From positions 1-64,000 of IMG/VR virus record IMGVR_UViG_3300032298_000575: DNA of 64,000 bases; one strand, 5' to 3'. Shown here in pieces: positions 7,577 to 15,184 of this stretch. Source of the DNA: a virus. The notes below the pieces were generated by a model. The model ran no database searches and was not told the origin of the DNA. It saw only the letters and a program-made list of their open reading frames with translations. The number at the start of each line of letters is the position of its first letter. Position 1 is the stretch's first letter. The position numbers and the translations under genes were made by a program.

Positions 7577-7759
7577 ATGACCATCGAAAAAGCCGCGCCC
7601 CAAAAGCGCATTGTCGAAGTCATCTGGTCACCCTCGCGTAATATCGTGAAGGTGAACGGAAAGAAGGTCGAAGCTCCCCTTCCTTTGCCGGAAGCGTGTG
7701 TCTTCGAGTTCTATCGTCCCGCAACATCTGAAACCGGAGGCGTCTATGCGGAAGCCTAA
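7577..7759 (+). CDS. hypothetical protein
   Basis: This 60-residue protein looks like a small beta-rich fold (RIVEVIWSPSRNIVKVNGKK, about 11-30) with a Pro-rich end. It overlaps the following 32-residue membrane gene by 14 bases. The leader is short and AC-rich, without the usual GAAAGGAA. Confidence 0.55.
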   Translation: MTIEKAAPQKRIVEVIWSPSRNIVKVNGKKVEAPLPLPEACVFEFYRPATSETGGVYAEA

Positions 7760-7844
7760 CGACGACATCCTCGACGCGATCCTCTGCAAGTTGGCGATCC
7801 TCGCCTTCCTCGCCGTCTGGATCTTGATCGAGGTCACCAAGTAA
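7746..7844 (+). CDS. 32-residue single-pass membrane peptide
   Basis: ATG 7746 opens a short frame with a polar start (MRKPNDDILDA) and one hydrophobic helix (ILCKLAILAFLAVWILIEV). It ends in the window's common GTAATAAC stop motif. The start overlaps the end of the previous gene in another frame, as in coupled translation. Function unknown. Confidence 0.5.
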   Translation: MRKPNDDILDAILCKLAILAFLAVWILIEVTK

Positions 7845-7907
7845 TAACGCCACACGCATACGCATACACTGCCCGGAACGTCCCATCCGTTTCTGGCAGT
7901 GCAGCGT

Positions 7908-7921
7908 GTCCGTTAACGGAC
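7908..7921. repeat. palindrome GTCCGTTAACGGAC
   Basis: This is a perfect 14-bp dyad in the leader of the gene at 7968. A separate inverted repeat, CACTGCC (7867-7873) with GGCAGTG (7895-7901), lies just upstream, so this leader may be structured. Confidence 0.6.
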
Positions 7922-7967
7922 TCGGGTGAATCGGCCCCGCCATTAGGGCCGGAGAGAAAGGTAAACA

Positions 7968-8234
7968 ATGCAAGCGATCATCACGAAGTATCTCGGCCCC
8001 ACAAATTCGCGGGGTGCGAGGATCAAGGCGGAATGCGGAAGGGGAAAGATCTTCTTCTCGTATCCGTATGAGTTGAGCGGCGATGAGGTTCATCGCGCTG
8101 CCGTCGAAGCGTTGGTCAGCAAGTTCAACGCGGAAGACCAGAAGGAATACGGGACAACACTGGCAACGTGGAATCGTCCGTTCATCACGGGGCAGATCCC
8201 GTCCGGTGAATATGTCCATGTCTTCACCGAATAG
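7968..8234 (+). CDS. conserved small protein of unknown function
   Basis: This 88-residue protein begins MQAIITKYLGPTNSRGARIK, a start I recall from small proteins on phages and plasmids whose role is unknown. A beta-rich N-terminal half is followed by a helix with ELSGDEVHRAAVEALV (about 36-51). The ribosome binding site GAGAAAGG lies well placed before ATG 7968. It is followed one base later by the next gene. Confidence 0.7.
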   Translation: MQAIITKYLGPTNSRGARIKAECGRGKIFFSYPYELSGDEVHRAAVEALVSKFNAEDQKEYGTTLATWNRPFITGQIPSGEYVHVFTE

Positions 8235-8235
8235 C

Positions 8236-8448
8236 ATGAAGACCTACCGCATCACCGCAACGGGCCGCGAGAAGGGTGCAGAGGGTATTGTCTACCCGTT
8301 CACCGACATCGTGGAAGCCGAGTCCGACAGCATGGAGGACATCCTCCTGCCCTTGATCCAAGGCAAGACAGCGAGCGGCAAAGCGTGGGAACACATCCTG
8401 CCCCGCCGCATCGAAGAACAACCCCGAGTCCCAAACCGGACTCAATAG
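8236..8448 (+). CDS. hypothetical protein
   Basis: This 70-residue protein starts MKTYRITATGREKG, a short beta strand with turn as often seen in small phage proteins. Its last codons contain the stem-loop 8426-8443, so the hairpin is both coding and possibly regulatory. It begins right after the preceding stop, suggesting coupled translation. Confidence 0.6.
   Translation: MKTYRITATGREKGAEGIVYPFTDIVEAESDSMEDILLPLIQGKTASGKAWEHILPRRIEEQPRVPNRTQ
8426..8443. repeat. stem-loop GAGTCCCAAACCGGACTC
   Basis: Six-bp arms (GAGTCC/GGACTC) enclose a six-base loop. It is identical over 18 bases to 10289-10306. Both copies lie at the 3' end of a gene just before the next ribosome binding site. The arms resemble those of the GTCCGTTAACGGAC family. 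Confidence 0.55.
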
Positions 8449-8460
8449 AAAGGAAACCAC

Positions 8461-8979
8461 ATGAGCATAACAGACATCGAACTCACGCCATTGCGTGACG
8501 TAGTAGAGAACCCGAGCGGTTGGGATTCACTTTCCAACTACCTCGGCGAGATACCGGAACCCGAATGGCTTTGCGTGATGACCCGCAATCGTGATTCGGA
8601 TCACCTCACCGAGAGCAACTGGCGTTGTGCGCTCAAGCAACTCGGCGGCGAGGGTGACAACGTGTCGATCTCCCGCTTCGGCCATTGGGCTTGCGGTTGG
8701 TGGGAAGCGTTGTCGGTCAAGGCCGGATCACCACAGCAACGCATTGCACAGGAGATTGTCTCATCGCTCTCGGACTACCCCGTCCTCGACGACGACGACT
8801 TCTGCAACCTTGAACAAGAGGAAGCGGATCGAGTGTGGCGTGACTGCTACAACGACAGCGACCGGATCGAATACATCCGCGAGCACCGCAGCCAGTTCGA
8901 CTTCTACAACTACGCTGAACTCCTCGGCTGCGCTCGGGGAAAATACTTCTGCGGCTACGCCAACGAACTCCTCCACTAA
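8461..8979 (+). CDS. hypothetical protein, Trp- and Asp-rich
   Basis: This 172-residue soluble protein has a well-formed GAAAGGAA site. Notable stretches are PEPEWLCVMTRNRDSD (about 32-47) and CGWWEALSVKAGS (about 78-90), followed by an acidic central segment (DDDDFCNLEQEEADR). I recall similar proteins of unknown function in other phages and plasmids. No enzyme motif is seen. Confidence 0.7.
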   Translation: MSITDIELTPLRDVVENPSGWDSLSNYLGEIPEPEWLCVMTRNRDSDHLTESNWRCALKQLGGEGDNVSISRFGHWACGWWEALSVKAGSPQQRIAQEIVSSLSDYPVLDDDDFCNLEQEEADRVWRDCYNDSDRIEYIREHRSQFDFYNYAELLGCARGKYFCGYANELLH

Positions 8980-8983
8980 CCAA

Positions 8984-8997
8984 GTCCGTTAACGGAC
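8984..8997. repeat. palindrome GTCCGTTAACGGAC
   Basis: A perfect 14-bp dyad stands in the leader of the Gp88-like gene, six bases after the previous stop. It is the fourth member of the family. Confidence 0.6.
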
Positions 8998-9015
8998 ACA
9001 ACGAAAGGAACCAAC

Positions 9016-9729
9016 ATGAAAGAACTCATCACCTTCGACAATGCGAAGACCATCAAGGGCGAGGATCTCGGCTATCTCACCGGAATCCTGTACCTTGCAC
9101 CATATACCTTGAGCGGACGCAACGTGTGTCCGTTCGCCAGCAAGGAGTGCATCAAGCTCTGCCTCAATACAGCGGGGCGGGGCGCAATGGATCCGGTGCA
9201 GGAAGCCCGCATCCGCAAGACGCACCTCTTCCACCAAGATCCGAAAGCGTTCGTCGAGAACATCGACCACAACATCATCAAGGCCAAGGCCAAGGCCGGT
9301 CGCAAGCGCATGACGCTCGCCATCCGGCTCAACGGCACAAGCGACTTGCCTTGGGAGAACTTGGGCGGCGAGCTTGGCTTGACCCTCATGGAACGTCACC
9401 CCGATCTGACGTTCTACGACTACACCAAGAACCCTAAGCGGATGTATCGGTATCTCGCCGGAGTGATGCCGGAGAACTACAAGCTCACGTTCTCCCGCTC
9501 CGAGAGTAACGAGACCGAGGCGTATGCGGTGACCCGACTCGGCGGCAATGTGGCGGTTGTCTTCACCACTCCCAAGGGTGACACGTTACCCGAGACCTAC
9601 CTCGGTCGTCCGGTCATCGACGGCGACGAGCATGACTTGCGCTTCCTTGATCCCTCCGGCGTGGTCGTCGGATTACGGGCCAAGGGCAAGGCGCGGAAGC
9701 AACGCGGCGGCTTTGTGGTCGCAGCGTAA
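9016..9729 (+). CDS. Gp88-like phage protein
   Basis: This 237-residue protein matches what I know of the phage gene product 88 family: an opening like KGEDLGYLTGILYLAPYTLS, then a cysteine cluster C38, C45 and C49 (in NVCPFASKECIKLCLNTAGRG), and later a conserved LTFSRSESNE. The cysteines suggest a metal site, possibly a cluster. The biochemical role of the family is not known to me. It follows a GTCCGTTAACGGAC palindrome and a good GAAAGGAA site, and ends with GTAATAAC. Confidence 0.8.
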   Translation: MKELITFDNAKTIKGEDLGYLTGILYLAPYTLSGRNVCPFASKECIKLCLNTAGRGAMDPVQEARIRKTHLFHQDPKAFVENIDHNIIKAKAKAGRKRMTLAIRLNGTSDLPWENLGGELGLTLMERHPDLTFYDYTKNPKRMYRYLAGVMPENYKLTFSRSESNETEAYAVTRLGGNVAVVFTTPKGDTLPETYLGRPVIDGDEHDLRFLDPSGVVVGLRAKGKARKQRGGFVVAA

Positions 9730-9765
9730 TAACACCACAACAACAAACGAAAGGAACCAATAGCT

Positions 9766-10290
9766 ATGAGCATCAAAGAAATGGAAGACAGATACAACGT
9801 GCGGCTGATCGCCACACAAGACGACACTCCGGTGCGAGGCAACGCCCTCGCAAGCGGAGACGACGAAGAGGACCGGAAGTATGAAAACTTAATCCTCGCA
9901 CGGCTCGACAACGGGGATGTCTGGGCATGGGCGCAAGTCGAAGTGCAAGCCACCCTGCCTGATGGCCGCACCGGATCGGCGTACCTCGGAGGTTGTTGCT
10001 ATGAGGACGAGCAGGACTTCAAGACAGACAACCCTTACTACGAGGACATGGTGCGTGAGGCGATCGGCAACGCCCACGATTGCAACCCGATCCCTTGCGA
10101 GGAGGAACCCTTCCTGCAAGACCTCTTGTCCTTCGTCGCCTACGTCCACCGCAATACGGATATCGACGACAGCAAGAAGTTGAGCCTCCTCGTCTCGACC
10201 CTCATGCACGACTTGGGCGGCGTGATCGACGGCGACACGCACTTCCTGCCCCGAGTCAACGGATACCGCAGCAAGTATCCGCTCATTTGA
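9766..10290 (+). CDS. hypothetical protein
   Basis: This 174-residue acidic protein has a beta-rich N-terminal half (DNGDVWAWAQVEVQATLPDG, about 49-68) and a helical C-terminal half. The start is MSIKEMEDRYNVRLIATQDD. I recall similar proteins on phages and plasmids near Gp88 genes, of unknown function. Its stop codon lies inside the 10289-10306 stem-loop. Confidence 0.7.
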   Translation: MSIKEMEDRYNVRLIATQDDTPVRGNALASGDDEEDRKYENLILARLDNGDVWAWAQVEVQATLPDGRTGSAYLGGCCYEDEQDFKTDNPYYEDMVREAIGNAHDCNPIPCEEEPFLQDLLSFVAYVHRNTDIDDSKKLSLLVSTLMHDLGGVIDGDTHFLPRVNGYRSKYPLI

Positions 10291-10306
10291 GTCCCAAACC
10301 GGACTC
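10289..10306. repeat. stem-loop GAGTCCCAAACCGGACTC
   Basis: This is the second exact 18-base copy of the stem-loop at 8426. It overlaps the stop codon of 9766-10290 and precedes a GAAAGGAA site. Confidence 0.55.
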
Positions 10307-10337
10307 ACCAACCACAACACCAAACGAAAGGAACCAC

Positions 10338-10724
10338 ATGGCACTACATTGGAACGTCACTAACTGCAAAAACCACAAGGCACTCACCAACGAGGATGAG
10401 TGGCCGATCACCAACGCCCTCATCTGGATCTCGATGAGCACGGGCATCCGTGAGATCACCGAGGAGAAGATCCCCGAGATCTATGCTCGCATCCGCACAT
10501 GGGAAGACATCGTCGGCCCGATGCTGCACGGCAAAGACACCGAGACGGGTGAGATCGTCGATCGGCACATCGAAGTCGCCGATCTAGTCAAGCGCATCGG
10601 CCTGACCACCAACGCATCGAGCATGACCCGCGCCGAGTGGCGCAAGAACCTCGGTGCGTACTTCGACCGAGAAGCGAACAGACTCAAGCGGGACGCCGAG
10701 CAGAAGATGAAGGAGGCAGCATGA
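10338..10724 (+). CDS. conserved phage protein of unknown function
   Basis: This 128-residue protein starts MALHWNVTNCKNHKAL, followed by WPITNALIWISMSTGIREIT and RIGLTTNASSMTR. This layout is one I recall from actinobacteriophage proteins of unknown function, so it is a widespread phage family. The helical C-terminus is charged. It ends in ATGA overlap with the next gene. Confidence 0.75.
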   Translation: MALHWNVTNCKNHKALTNEDEWPITNALIWISMSTGIREITEEKIPEIYARIRTWEDIVGPMLHGKDTETGEIVDRHIEVADLVKRIGLTTNASSMTRAEWRKNLGAYFDREANRLKRDAEQKMKEAA

Positions 10725-10996
10725 GTCGCCTCTTACTCAAACCCCTCGACACCGGAGGCGAGATGATCCCGTGGCTCGAATACCGAACCATGCAGCATGA
10801 AGCGTGCATCATGGATTACTTCGCAGGGGCCGATGAAGAGATGGCCCAAGCCGCGCAAGCGGTGGAGGAGCGAGCCTTCGGTGTGGTCTGCGACCATGTC
10901 CGCAAGGCCCACAAAAAATTGTCTATCATCATGGAGATGGGCAAAGCGCACAAGGAACTGAAGTGGGTGCAGCAGCATCCCAAACTCAACCAATAG
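10721..10996 (+). CDS. hypothetical helical protein
   Basis: The start is ATG 10721, overlapping the previous stop by four bases. The product has 91 residues, mostly predicted helix with several Met and His and no motif. Coupling suggests it works with, or in the same amount as, the preceding conserved phage protein. Confidence 0.65.
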   Translation: MSRLLLKPLDTGGEMIPWLEYRTMQHEACIMDYFAGADEEMAQAAQAVEERAFGVVCDHVRKAHKKLSIIMEMGKAHKELKWVQQHPKLNQ

Positions 10997-11010
10997 AAAG
11001 GAAACTGAAC

Positions 11011-11283
11011 ATGACAACCGAAGAACTACACGAAGAACTCCGCAAGTGCGGGTTCCACAAGATCGGGACCGGCGGGGGCTGCGATGCCCTCGTCAAATCC
11101 TTCATCGGACGCCGCGACATCGAAGTGATGCTCACGGCATTCGAGGACGCCACTGTCCCCGAGGCCGACGACCAAGTCCACATCACCATCCGTTTCGAGG
11201 GTGACACCGAGGCATGGTTTGTTCTCTCACCGGAACAGATCTTGGACTTCGCCAAGACACTAACCATCAACGAGACCTCGTAG
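11011..11283 (+). CDS. hypothetical protein
   Basis: This 90-residue protein appears to be a compact alpha/beta fold: helix MTTEELHEELRKCGFHKI, Gly-rich turn GTGGGC, then strands IEVMLTAFED and QVHITIRFEG. It has a clean GAAAGGAA site before ATG 11011. No family is recognised. Confidence 0.65.
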   Translation: MTTEELHEELRKCGFHKIGTGGGCDALVKSFIGRRDIEVMLTAFEDATVPEADDQVHITIRFEGDTEAWFVLSPEQILDFAKTLTINETS

Positions 11284-11294
11284 AAAGGAACCAC

Positions 11295-11477
11295 ATGAAC
11301 ACATTACTGATCCTTGAGTCGGCGGCACAATTCAATGCGACCCACAACTACGACATCGAGGCGGCATTGCGTTTGTCCGCTGCGGTCGTGCGTCACGCGC
11401 ACATGGTTCAGCTTGCCCGGAAAGAGCAAGCCGACCCGCAACTCACCCTGCCCATCGAGTTCGATGCGGCTTCGTAA
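11295..11477 (+). CDS. 60-residue hypothetical protein
   Basis: A short helical protein with LPIEF near its C-terminus, behind the usual GAAAGGAA site and closed by GTAATAAC. The QLTLPIEF-like ending could be a short docking motif (QLxLPL-type peptides bind sliding clamps), but this is weak and only an idea. Confidence 0.55.
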   Translation: MNTLLILESAAQFNATHNYDIEAALRLSAAVVRHAHMVQLARKEQADPQLTLPIEFDAAS

Positions 11478-11503
11478 TAACACCACAATAGAAAGGAACT
11501 ACC

Positions 11504-12394
11504 ATGAAGAAGATCAAGAACCTCCAAGACTTCCTCGCCCATGTCGGCGGGGACACCCCGTATCAAGCGGGGCGCGGCCTCTACAAATACACCGACTGCG
11601 GCCCGTGGATTACCTACCTCGTCGAGGAGACGCCGCAGCAAAGCGTCAGTCTCGAAGTCACAGTCCACATGAAGGATGGCAAACTCCACGCCTCGTGTGC
11701 GGAGTCCATCTTCGACTACGAGAACGAACGCGCACCGGAAGTCCTCGGTCTGCTCGGGTTCCACCCCGACGGGACAGGCGACAAGATCGGACGCTCGGTC
11801 GCCGCGTATCGCCGCAAGGTCGAGGAGTTCATCGGGCGCAAGGTCGCAAAGGGGGAAGCCACCGCAACCATCGGTGACAGCACCGACCCCTACACGTTGA
11901 CCCTCTACCCTCAACGCCCGACCGAACTCGGATGCCGACCCGCCCCGAAAGCAGTCAACATCTTGATGCACCGCATCGAGAAACCGACTTACGAGGAAGT
12001 CTACTACGAGTCCGACCGGGCCAATGCCATGCTCGACAAATGCATAGGCATCAAGATGGGCAGCATCGTCGAGGGGAGCGAGGCATACGTTGATCGCGAG
12101 CCGATGATGTTCCCCTTCTCCGGCAAGGAGTTCGACGAATACGTCAAGAGCATCAACGACGAGGCTTGCTTCTACTGGGATCGCGACAACCTCGACCACT
12201 ACAAGGTCGAGAACGGCAAGAAGGAATACTACATCACCTCCGGATGGTTCCGCGAGTTGAAGCTCCCGAAGAAACTCCAAGGCATCGTCAACGAATTCCT
12301 CCAGTCCAACGACATCGAGGATGACGAAGCCATCACCATACCCAACACCAAGGTCGTCATCACAAAGATCCCGACCGACTGCTGGTCATACTAA
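11504..12394 (+). CDS. hypothetical protein, 296 residues
   Basis: One of the larger accessory proteins. The N-terminal half is beta-rich (CGPWITYLVEETPQQSVSLE, about 32-51) and contains CAESIFDYENERAPEVLG. The C-terminal half is mixed and acidic, with ITIPNTKVVITKIP near the end. I see no catalytic motif or membrane segment and do not recognise the family. The ribosome binding site GAAAGGAA lies before ATG 11504. Confidence 0.7.
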   Translation: MKKIKNLQDFLAHVGGDTPYQAGRGLYKYTDCGPWITYLVEETPQQSVSLEVTVHMKDGKLHASCAESIFDYENERAPEVLGLLGFHPDGTGDKIGRSVAAYRRKVEEFIGRKVAKGEATATIGDSTDPYTLTLYPQRPTELGCRPAPKAVNILMHRIEKPTYEEVYYESDRANAMLDKCIGIKMGSIVEGSEAYVDREPMMFPFSGKEFDEYVKSINDEACFYWDRDNLDHYKVENGKKEYYITSGWFRELKLPKKLQGIVNEFLQSNDIEDDEAITIPNTKVVITKIPTDCWSY

Positions 12395-12420
12395 ACAACA
12401 AACGAAAGGAAACTAACACC

Positions 12421-12609
12421 ATGAGACTGCAACTGTTTGAACGTAGCGTCTACGGACGCCAGAGCATCTACCCCACTGGGCAGCTTGCTCCTTACCTCCA
12501 ACGCCTGACGCGCAAGACGACCATCGATCATCGCGACCTCGACGCGCTGACCGAGTTAGGCATCGACATCGAGTGGGTCAAAGACCCGAACAACCAACAC
12601 GACAAATAA
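12421..12609 (+). CDS. 62-residue hypothetical protein
   Basis: A basic N-terminal half (MRLQLFERSVYGRQSIYP) is followed by a short acidic end. Standard GAAAGGAA leader. It is part of the run of mini-genes; no family recognised. Confidence 0.55.
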   Translation: MRLQLFERSVYGRQSIYPTGQLAPYLQRLTRKTTIDHRDLDALTELGIDIEWVKDPNNQHDK

Positions 12610-12627
12610 AGAAAGGAAACCAAAACC

Positions 12628-12840
12628 ATGATTGAGATCGACACCGAATCCACCCTCTACGTCTGCACTGATGGGACAAACGCGGAGGTTCACCTTCTTA
12701 TCCCCAAGGGTAGGAAGTTCACCGACACCGAGCATCTCCGCTGTGATGACCCCGATCCTTATGGGCCGCACGGCAGCGATGCTGCGGTCTTCAAGCTCCT
12801 TTGCGAAAGCGACATGGAGCATCACACGTTCGACATCTAA
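12628..12840 (+). CDS. 70-residue hypothetical protein
   Basis: A small acidic protein with beta strands TLYVCTDGTNAEVHLLIPKG (about 9-28) and an Asp-rich loop (CDDPDPYGPHGSD). Own GAAAGGAA site. Not recognised. Confidence 0.55.
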   Translation: MIEIDTESTLYVCTDGTNAEVHLLIPKGRKFTDTEHLRCDDPDPYGPHGSDAAVFKLLCESDMEHHTFDI

Positions 12841-12863
12841 CCACCAACGAAAGGAAACCAAAT

Positions 12864-13076
12864 ATGACAACTCACTGGTATATCTGGGGAGCAACAAACT
12901 CCCGCCGCCGTCCATCCCGCTTCGCAATCGAAGCAACCTCTGAAGAGGAGGCAAGAGCAAGAGTCTACAGACTCTACGACGATCACGACCATCGCTTTGA
13001 GGCCGACCACAAGCCGCGAGTTATGGAAACACAAGACGATCTCTACGGAGCAACGCTCCATCCCCTGCAACGATAA
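12864..13076 (+). CDS. SEEEA-motif mini-protein 1
   Basis: This 70-residue protein has an aromatic strand (MTTHWYIWGA) and a basic turn, then IEATSEEEARARVYRL, a strand-turn-helix element also found in the genes at 13273 and 15794. The three may be diverged copies of one small alpha/beta family. GAAAGGAA precedes ATG 12864. Confidence 0.55.
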   Translation: MTTHWYIWGATNSRRRPSRFAIEATSEEEARARVYRLYDDHDHRFEADHKPRVMETQDDLYGATLHPLQR

Positions 13077-13096
13077 CAACCAACGAAAGGAAACCA

Positions 13097-13276
13097 ATGA
13101 GAAAAGACAAACTGCAAGAAACCTATGACCTCGCCGTGCGCGAGGTGCTGGCCGACTTGTCGGTCATGGAGGAAGACGACGAGTTCTATACGCTCTCCGT
13201 TAACAAGGACAGCTACGACAGACTGCTCGCCGCCGAATACAAACTGCTCGCTTACAAAGAGGAGGAATACAAATGA
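13097..13276 (+). CDS. 59-residue acidic helical protein
   Basis: ATG 13097 follows CGAAAGGAAACCA. The protein is nearly all helix, very rich in Glu, Asp and Leu (MRKDKLQETYDLAVREVLAD first), and ends EEEYK with the stop overlapping the next start (ATGA). A DNA-mimic role for so acidic a peptide is possible but unproved. Confidence 0.6.
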   Translation: MRKDKLQETYDLAVREVLADLSVMEEDDEFYTLSVNKDSYDRLLAAEYKLLAYKEEEYK

Positions 13277-13509
13277 AACACCAAACCTACTACGTCTGCA
13301 TTATTCCCCTCGCCTACGAGATCATGTCTCTGGCGGCGAGCGAGGAGGAAGCCATCAACTTGGCGGCAAGCAAAGCCGCCGAGTATCTCACCAAGCAGGG
13401 GCTTGTCTACGAAGGCACGGGCAAGCCGCACACTGCTGACACCATTGTCGAGTTCTTCGGAACCCGCACTTACGCAATCGAAACCGGAACAGCCATCGTC
13501 TGTTCATAG
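13273..13509 (+). CDS. SEEEA-motif mini-protein 2
   Basis: This 78-residue protein opens with a strand QTYYVCIIPLAYEIMSLAAS, then SEEEAINLAASKAAEYL. This is the same strand-then-SEEEA-helix arrangement as in the products at 12864 and 15794. It overlaps the preceding stop by four bases. Function unknown. Confidence 0.6.
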   Translation: MKHQTYYVCIIPLAYEIMSLAASEEEAINLAASKAAEYLTKQGLVYEGTGKPHTADTIVEFFGTRTYAIETGTAIVCS

Positions 13510-13520
13510 AAAGGAAACCA

Positions 13521-13703
13521 ATGAGAAACATCATGTTTGATCTGGCTGCAACCATCGACACCGAGAAGGAGTTCGAGCAGTTGACTGTCTCCGAACTTGT
13601 CGAGGCTGTCCGCAAACGGCTGCACGACATCCTCAAAGAGAACTGCATCGAAGCCTTCGGGTATTGCGATGAATACGAAATCGAAACAACGAAAGGAGAA
13701 TGA
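13521..13703 (+). CDS. 60-residue hypothetical protein
   Basis: An acidic helical protein (TIDTEKEFEQLTVSELVEAV, about 11-30) with its own AGAAAGGAA site. The reading end, TTKGE, contains the ribosome binding site AAAGGAG of the next gene. Confidence 0.55.
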   Translation: MRNIMFDLAATIDTEKEFEQLTVSELVEAVRKRLHDILKENCIEAFGYCDEYEIETTKGE

Positions 13704-13705
13704 CC

Positions 13706-14005
13706 ATGAAACCAACATCCGAAATGATCGACCAACTTAAGATCGCCGCCGAGGCTGCATCGTTCTATTGCAGCAATCCGAGGGACGCGATCCAAGTAGA
13801 GAACGGCCTCGACCTCATCGACGACGATGTCGTTCCGGGCATCTACGATGTCGAGAAGCGTCACAAGAAACTCTGCAACGTGCTGCGTGAAGCCCTCGCG
13901 TGGTGCAAGCAGGATGCCACCAATGAGGATTGTTTCCCGTCACAGGATATGCTCGACGCTCGCGTCGATGCCTTGCAGGAAGCCCTCAAGCTGGCTCGTG
14001 AGTAA
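13706..14005 (+). CDS. hypothetical protein
   Basis: I chose ATG 13706, eight bases after AAAGGAG; ATG 13700 overlaps the previous stop but is too close to the site. The product has about 99 residues, soluble, mainly helical, with a DLIDDDVVPGIYDVEKRHKK centre and a C-terminal helix. It ends in GTAATAAA. Not recognised. Confidence 0.6.
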   Translation: MKPTSEMIDQLKIAAEAASFYCSNPRDAIQVENGLDLIDDDVVPGIYDVEKRHKKLCNVLREALAWCKQDATNEDCFPSQDMLDARVDALQEALKLARE

Positions 14006-14030
14006 TAAACCCGTAACAAGAAAGGAACTA
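14001..14030 (+). repeat. duplicated intercistronic leader, copy 1
   Basis: Thirty bases spanning a double stop and ribosome binding site (AGTAATAAACCCGTAACAAG, then AAAGGAACTA) recur without change at 14440-14469. The copies flank the gene 14037-14444, so that gene could have arisen as a cassette by recombination at leaders. Confidence 0.75.
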
Positions 14031-14036
14031 ACACCA

Positions 14037-14444
14037 ATGACTATACTTAACCAACCTTGTCCCGAATGCGGACGCGAAGATGGCGGCAAGTGGGAATACC
14101 CCTGCCCTTCCGACGACTGCGTTCTTCACGGCAATCGCGTAGACCGAGCCTTCACCCATGTCGAAGCGAGCGACAACAACTGCTCCTTCCTCTGCAATGA
14201 GGATGGATTGGATATCGCCACGCTGCATCGGGTTCGTCCCGACGAAGTCTCCGACACCGATCACAAGGCTGCCTGCCTCTCCGACAAGGGGTGGCAAGCG
14301 ACAGTCAACCTGGTCGCTGCTGCACCGGCGATGCTGGAAGCGTTGCGCTACATCGCCACACTCGACACCTCGCAAGACGCCAGCCCCGCGCAGTGTCGTG
14401 CGGTCGCGGTTGCGATGGATGCAATCGACAAGGCCACCAAGTAA
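14037..14444 (+). CDS. zinc-ribbon protein with phage 'AAPxxLEAL' helix
   Basis: This 135-residue protein begins with CPECG (about 7-11) and CPSDDC further on (about 22-27), a likely four-Cys zinc ribbon. The C-terminal part contains NLVAAAPAMLEALRYIA, a helix common to many small phage proteins of unknown role. It lies between two identical 30-base leaders. Confidence 0.65.
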   Translation: MTILNQPCPECGREDGGKWEYPCPSDDCVLHGNRVDRAFTHVEASDNNCSFLCNEDGLDIATLHRVRPDEVSDTDHKAACLSDKGWQATVNLVAAAPAMLEALRYIATLDTSQDASPAQCRAVAVAMDAIDKATK

Positions 14445-14469
14445 TAAACCCGTAACAAGAAAGGAACTA
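14440..14469 (+). repeat. duplicated intercistronic leader, copy 2
   Basis: Identical to 14001-14030 over 30 bases. It provides the stop context of the previous gene and the ribosome binding site of the next. Confidence 0.75.
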
Positions 14470-14475
14470 AACACC

Positions 14476-14844
14476 ATGACGTTCACTGAATACCTCAACG
14501 AAGCCAAAGAGGCTTACAAGGAGGCGCGAGCAAAGGCTCTTCGCCACGCCAACTCCATCAACTGGAATCTTCGCAACCGCGAAGTCGAACTGATCGCGTG
14601 CAGCAAGCACGGGCGGATCGGCGAGGCCTGGTTCTGCGAGGATCTGTCCAAGGTCAAGAAGTCGGACATCGTCCGCTCGCTCACCTACCACGATCAGGAT
14701 GCCGACGGCCCTGTTGAGAGCATCTGCATCTCGGGCGGCTTCGATGTCGCGGCCAAAGACGACCCCGACTTCGACGAATACGAGCCGCTGTTCGATCTCG
14801 AATGGGATGTCTACATCCCCGCCGAAGTCATTCGGGCTTGGTAA
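14476..14844 (+). CDS. hypothetical protein
   Basis: This 122-residue protein has a helical, Ala/Lys-rich start (MTFTEYLNEAKEAYKEARAK), then a mixed region and an acidic C-terminus (DDPDFDEYEPLFDLEWDVYI). No motif is recognised. It ends with GTAATAAC. Confidence 0.6.
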   Translation: MTFTEYLNEAKEAYKEARAKALRHANSINWNLRNREVELIACSKHGRIGEAWFCEDLSKVKKSDIVRSLTYHDQDADGPVESICISGGFDVAAKDDPDFDEYEPLFDLEWDVYIPAEVIRAW

Positions 14845-14855
14845 TAACCACGCAC

Positions 14856-15173
14856 ATGAAAGCATACAAACTGCTCCGCAAGCGCAAAGACGGGTCACTC
14901 GGCCCGCTCTTCATCAACGCAAGCCAGCGCATCCCGCATGGCGAATGGCTGCAAGCCGAGGCCCATCGCCGGAAAGGTTTCGCCTTCCGGCCGGGCTGGC
15001 ATTGCGCCGTCCAACCCGAAGCCCCGCACCTCAACCTTGAACTTGCCAGCGGCGAGACACGGGTCTGGTGCGAGGTCGAGATCGACAACTTCACCGAGTA
15101 TGCCCGCCCCGCCAATCAAGGCGGCAAGTGGCTGCTCGCCGACCGGATGCGGCTCATCCGCGAACTCAACTGA
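14856..15173 (+). CDS. conserved phage protein of unknown function
   Basis: This 105-residue protein reads MKAYKLLRKRKDGSLGPLFI with downstream RPGWHCAVQPEAPHL and VWCEVEI. I recall this arrangement from many phage and plasmid proteins of unknown function, in which it forms a short beta-rich domain. There is no usual ribosome binding site; the start lies 12 bases past the previous double stop. Confidence 0.75.
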   Translation: MKAYKLLRKRKDGSLGPLFINASQRIPHGEWLQAEAHRRKGFAFRPGWHCAVQPEAPHLNLELASGETRVWCEVEIDNFTEYARPANQGGKWLLADRMRLIRELN

Positions 15174-15184
15174 AAGGAAAACCC

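Noticed and set aside
11408-12280. 290-codon minus-strand frame
   Set aside because: Antisense of the 11504-12394 gene, which has a proper ribosome binding site and fits the rightward array; the minus frame has neither.
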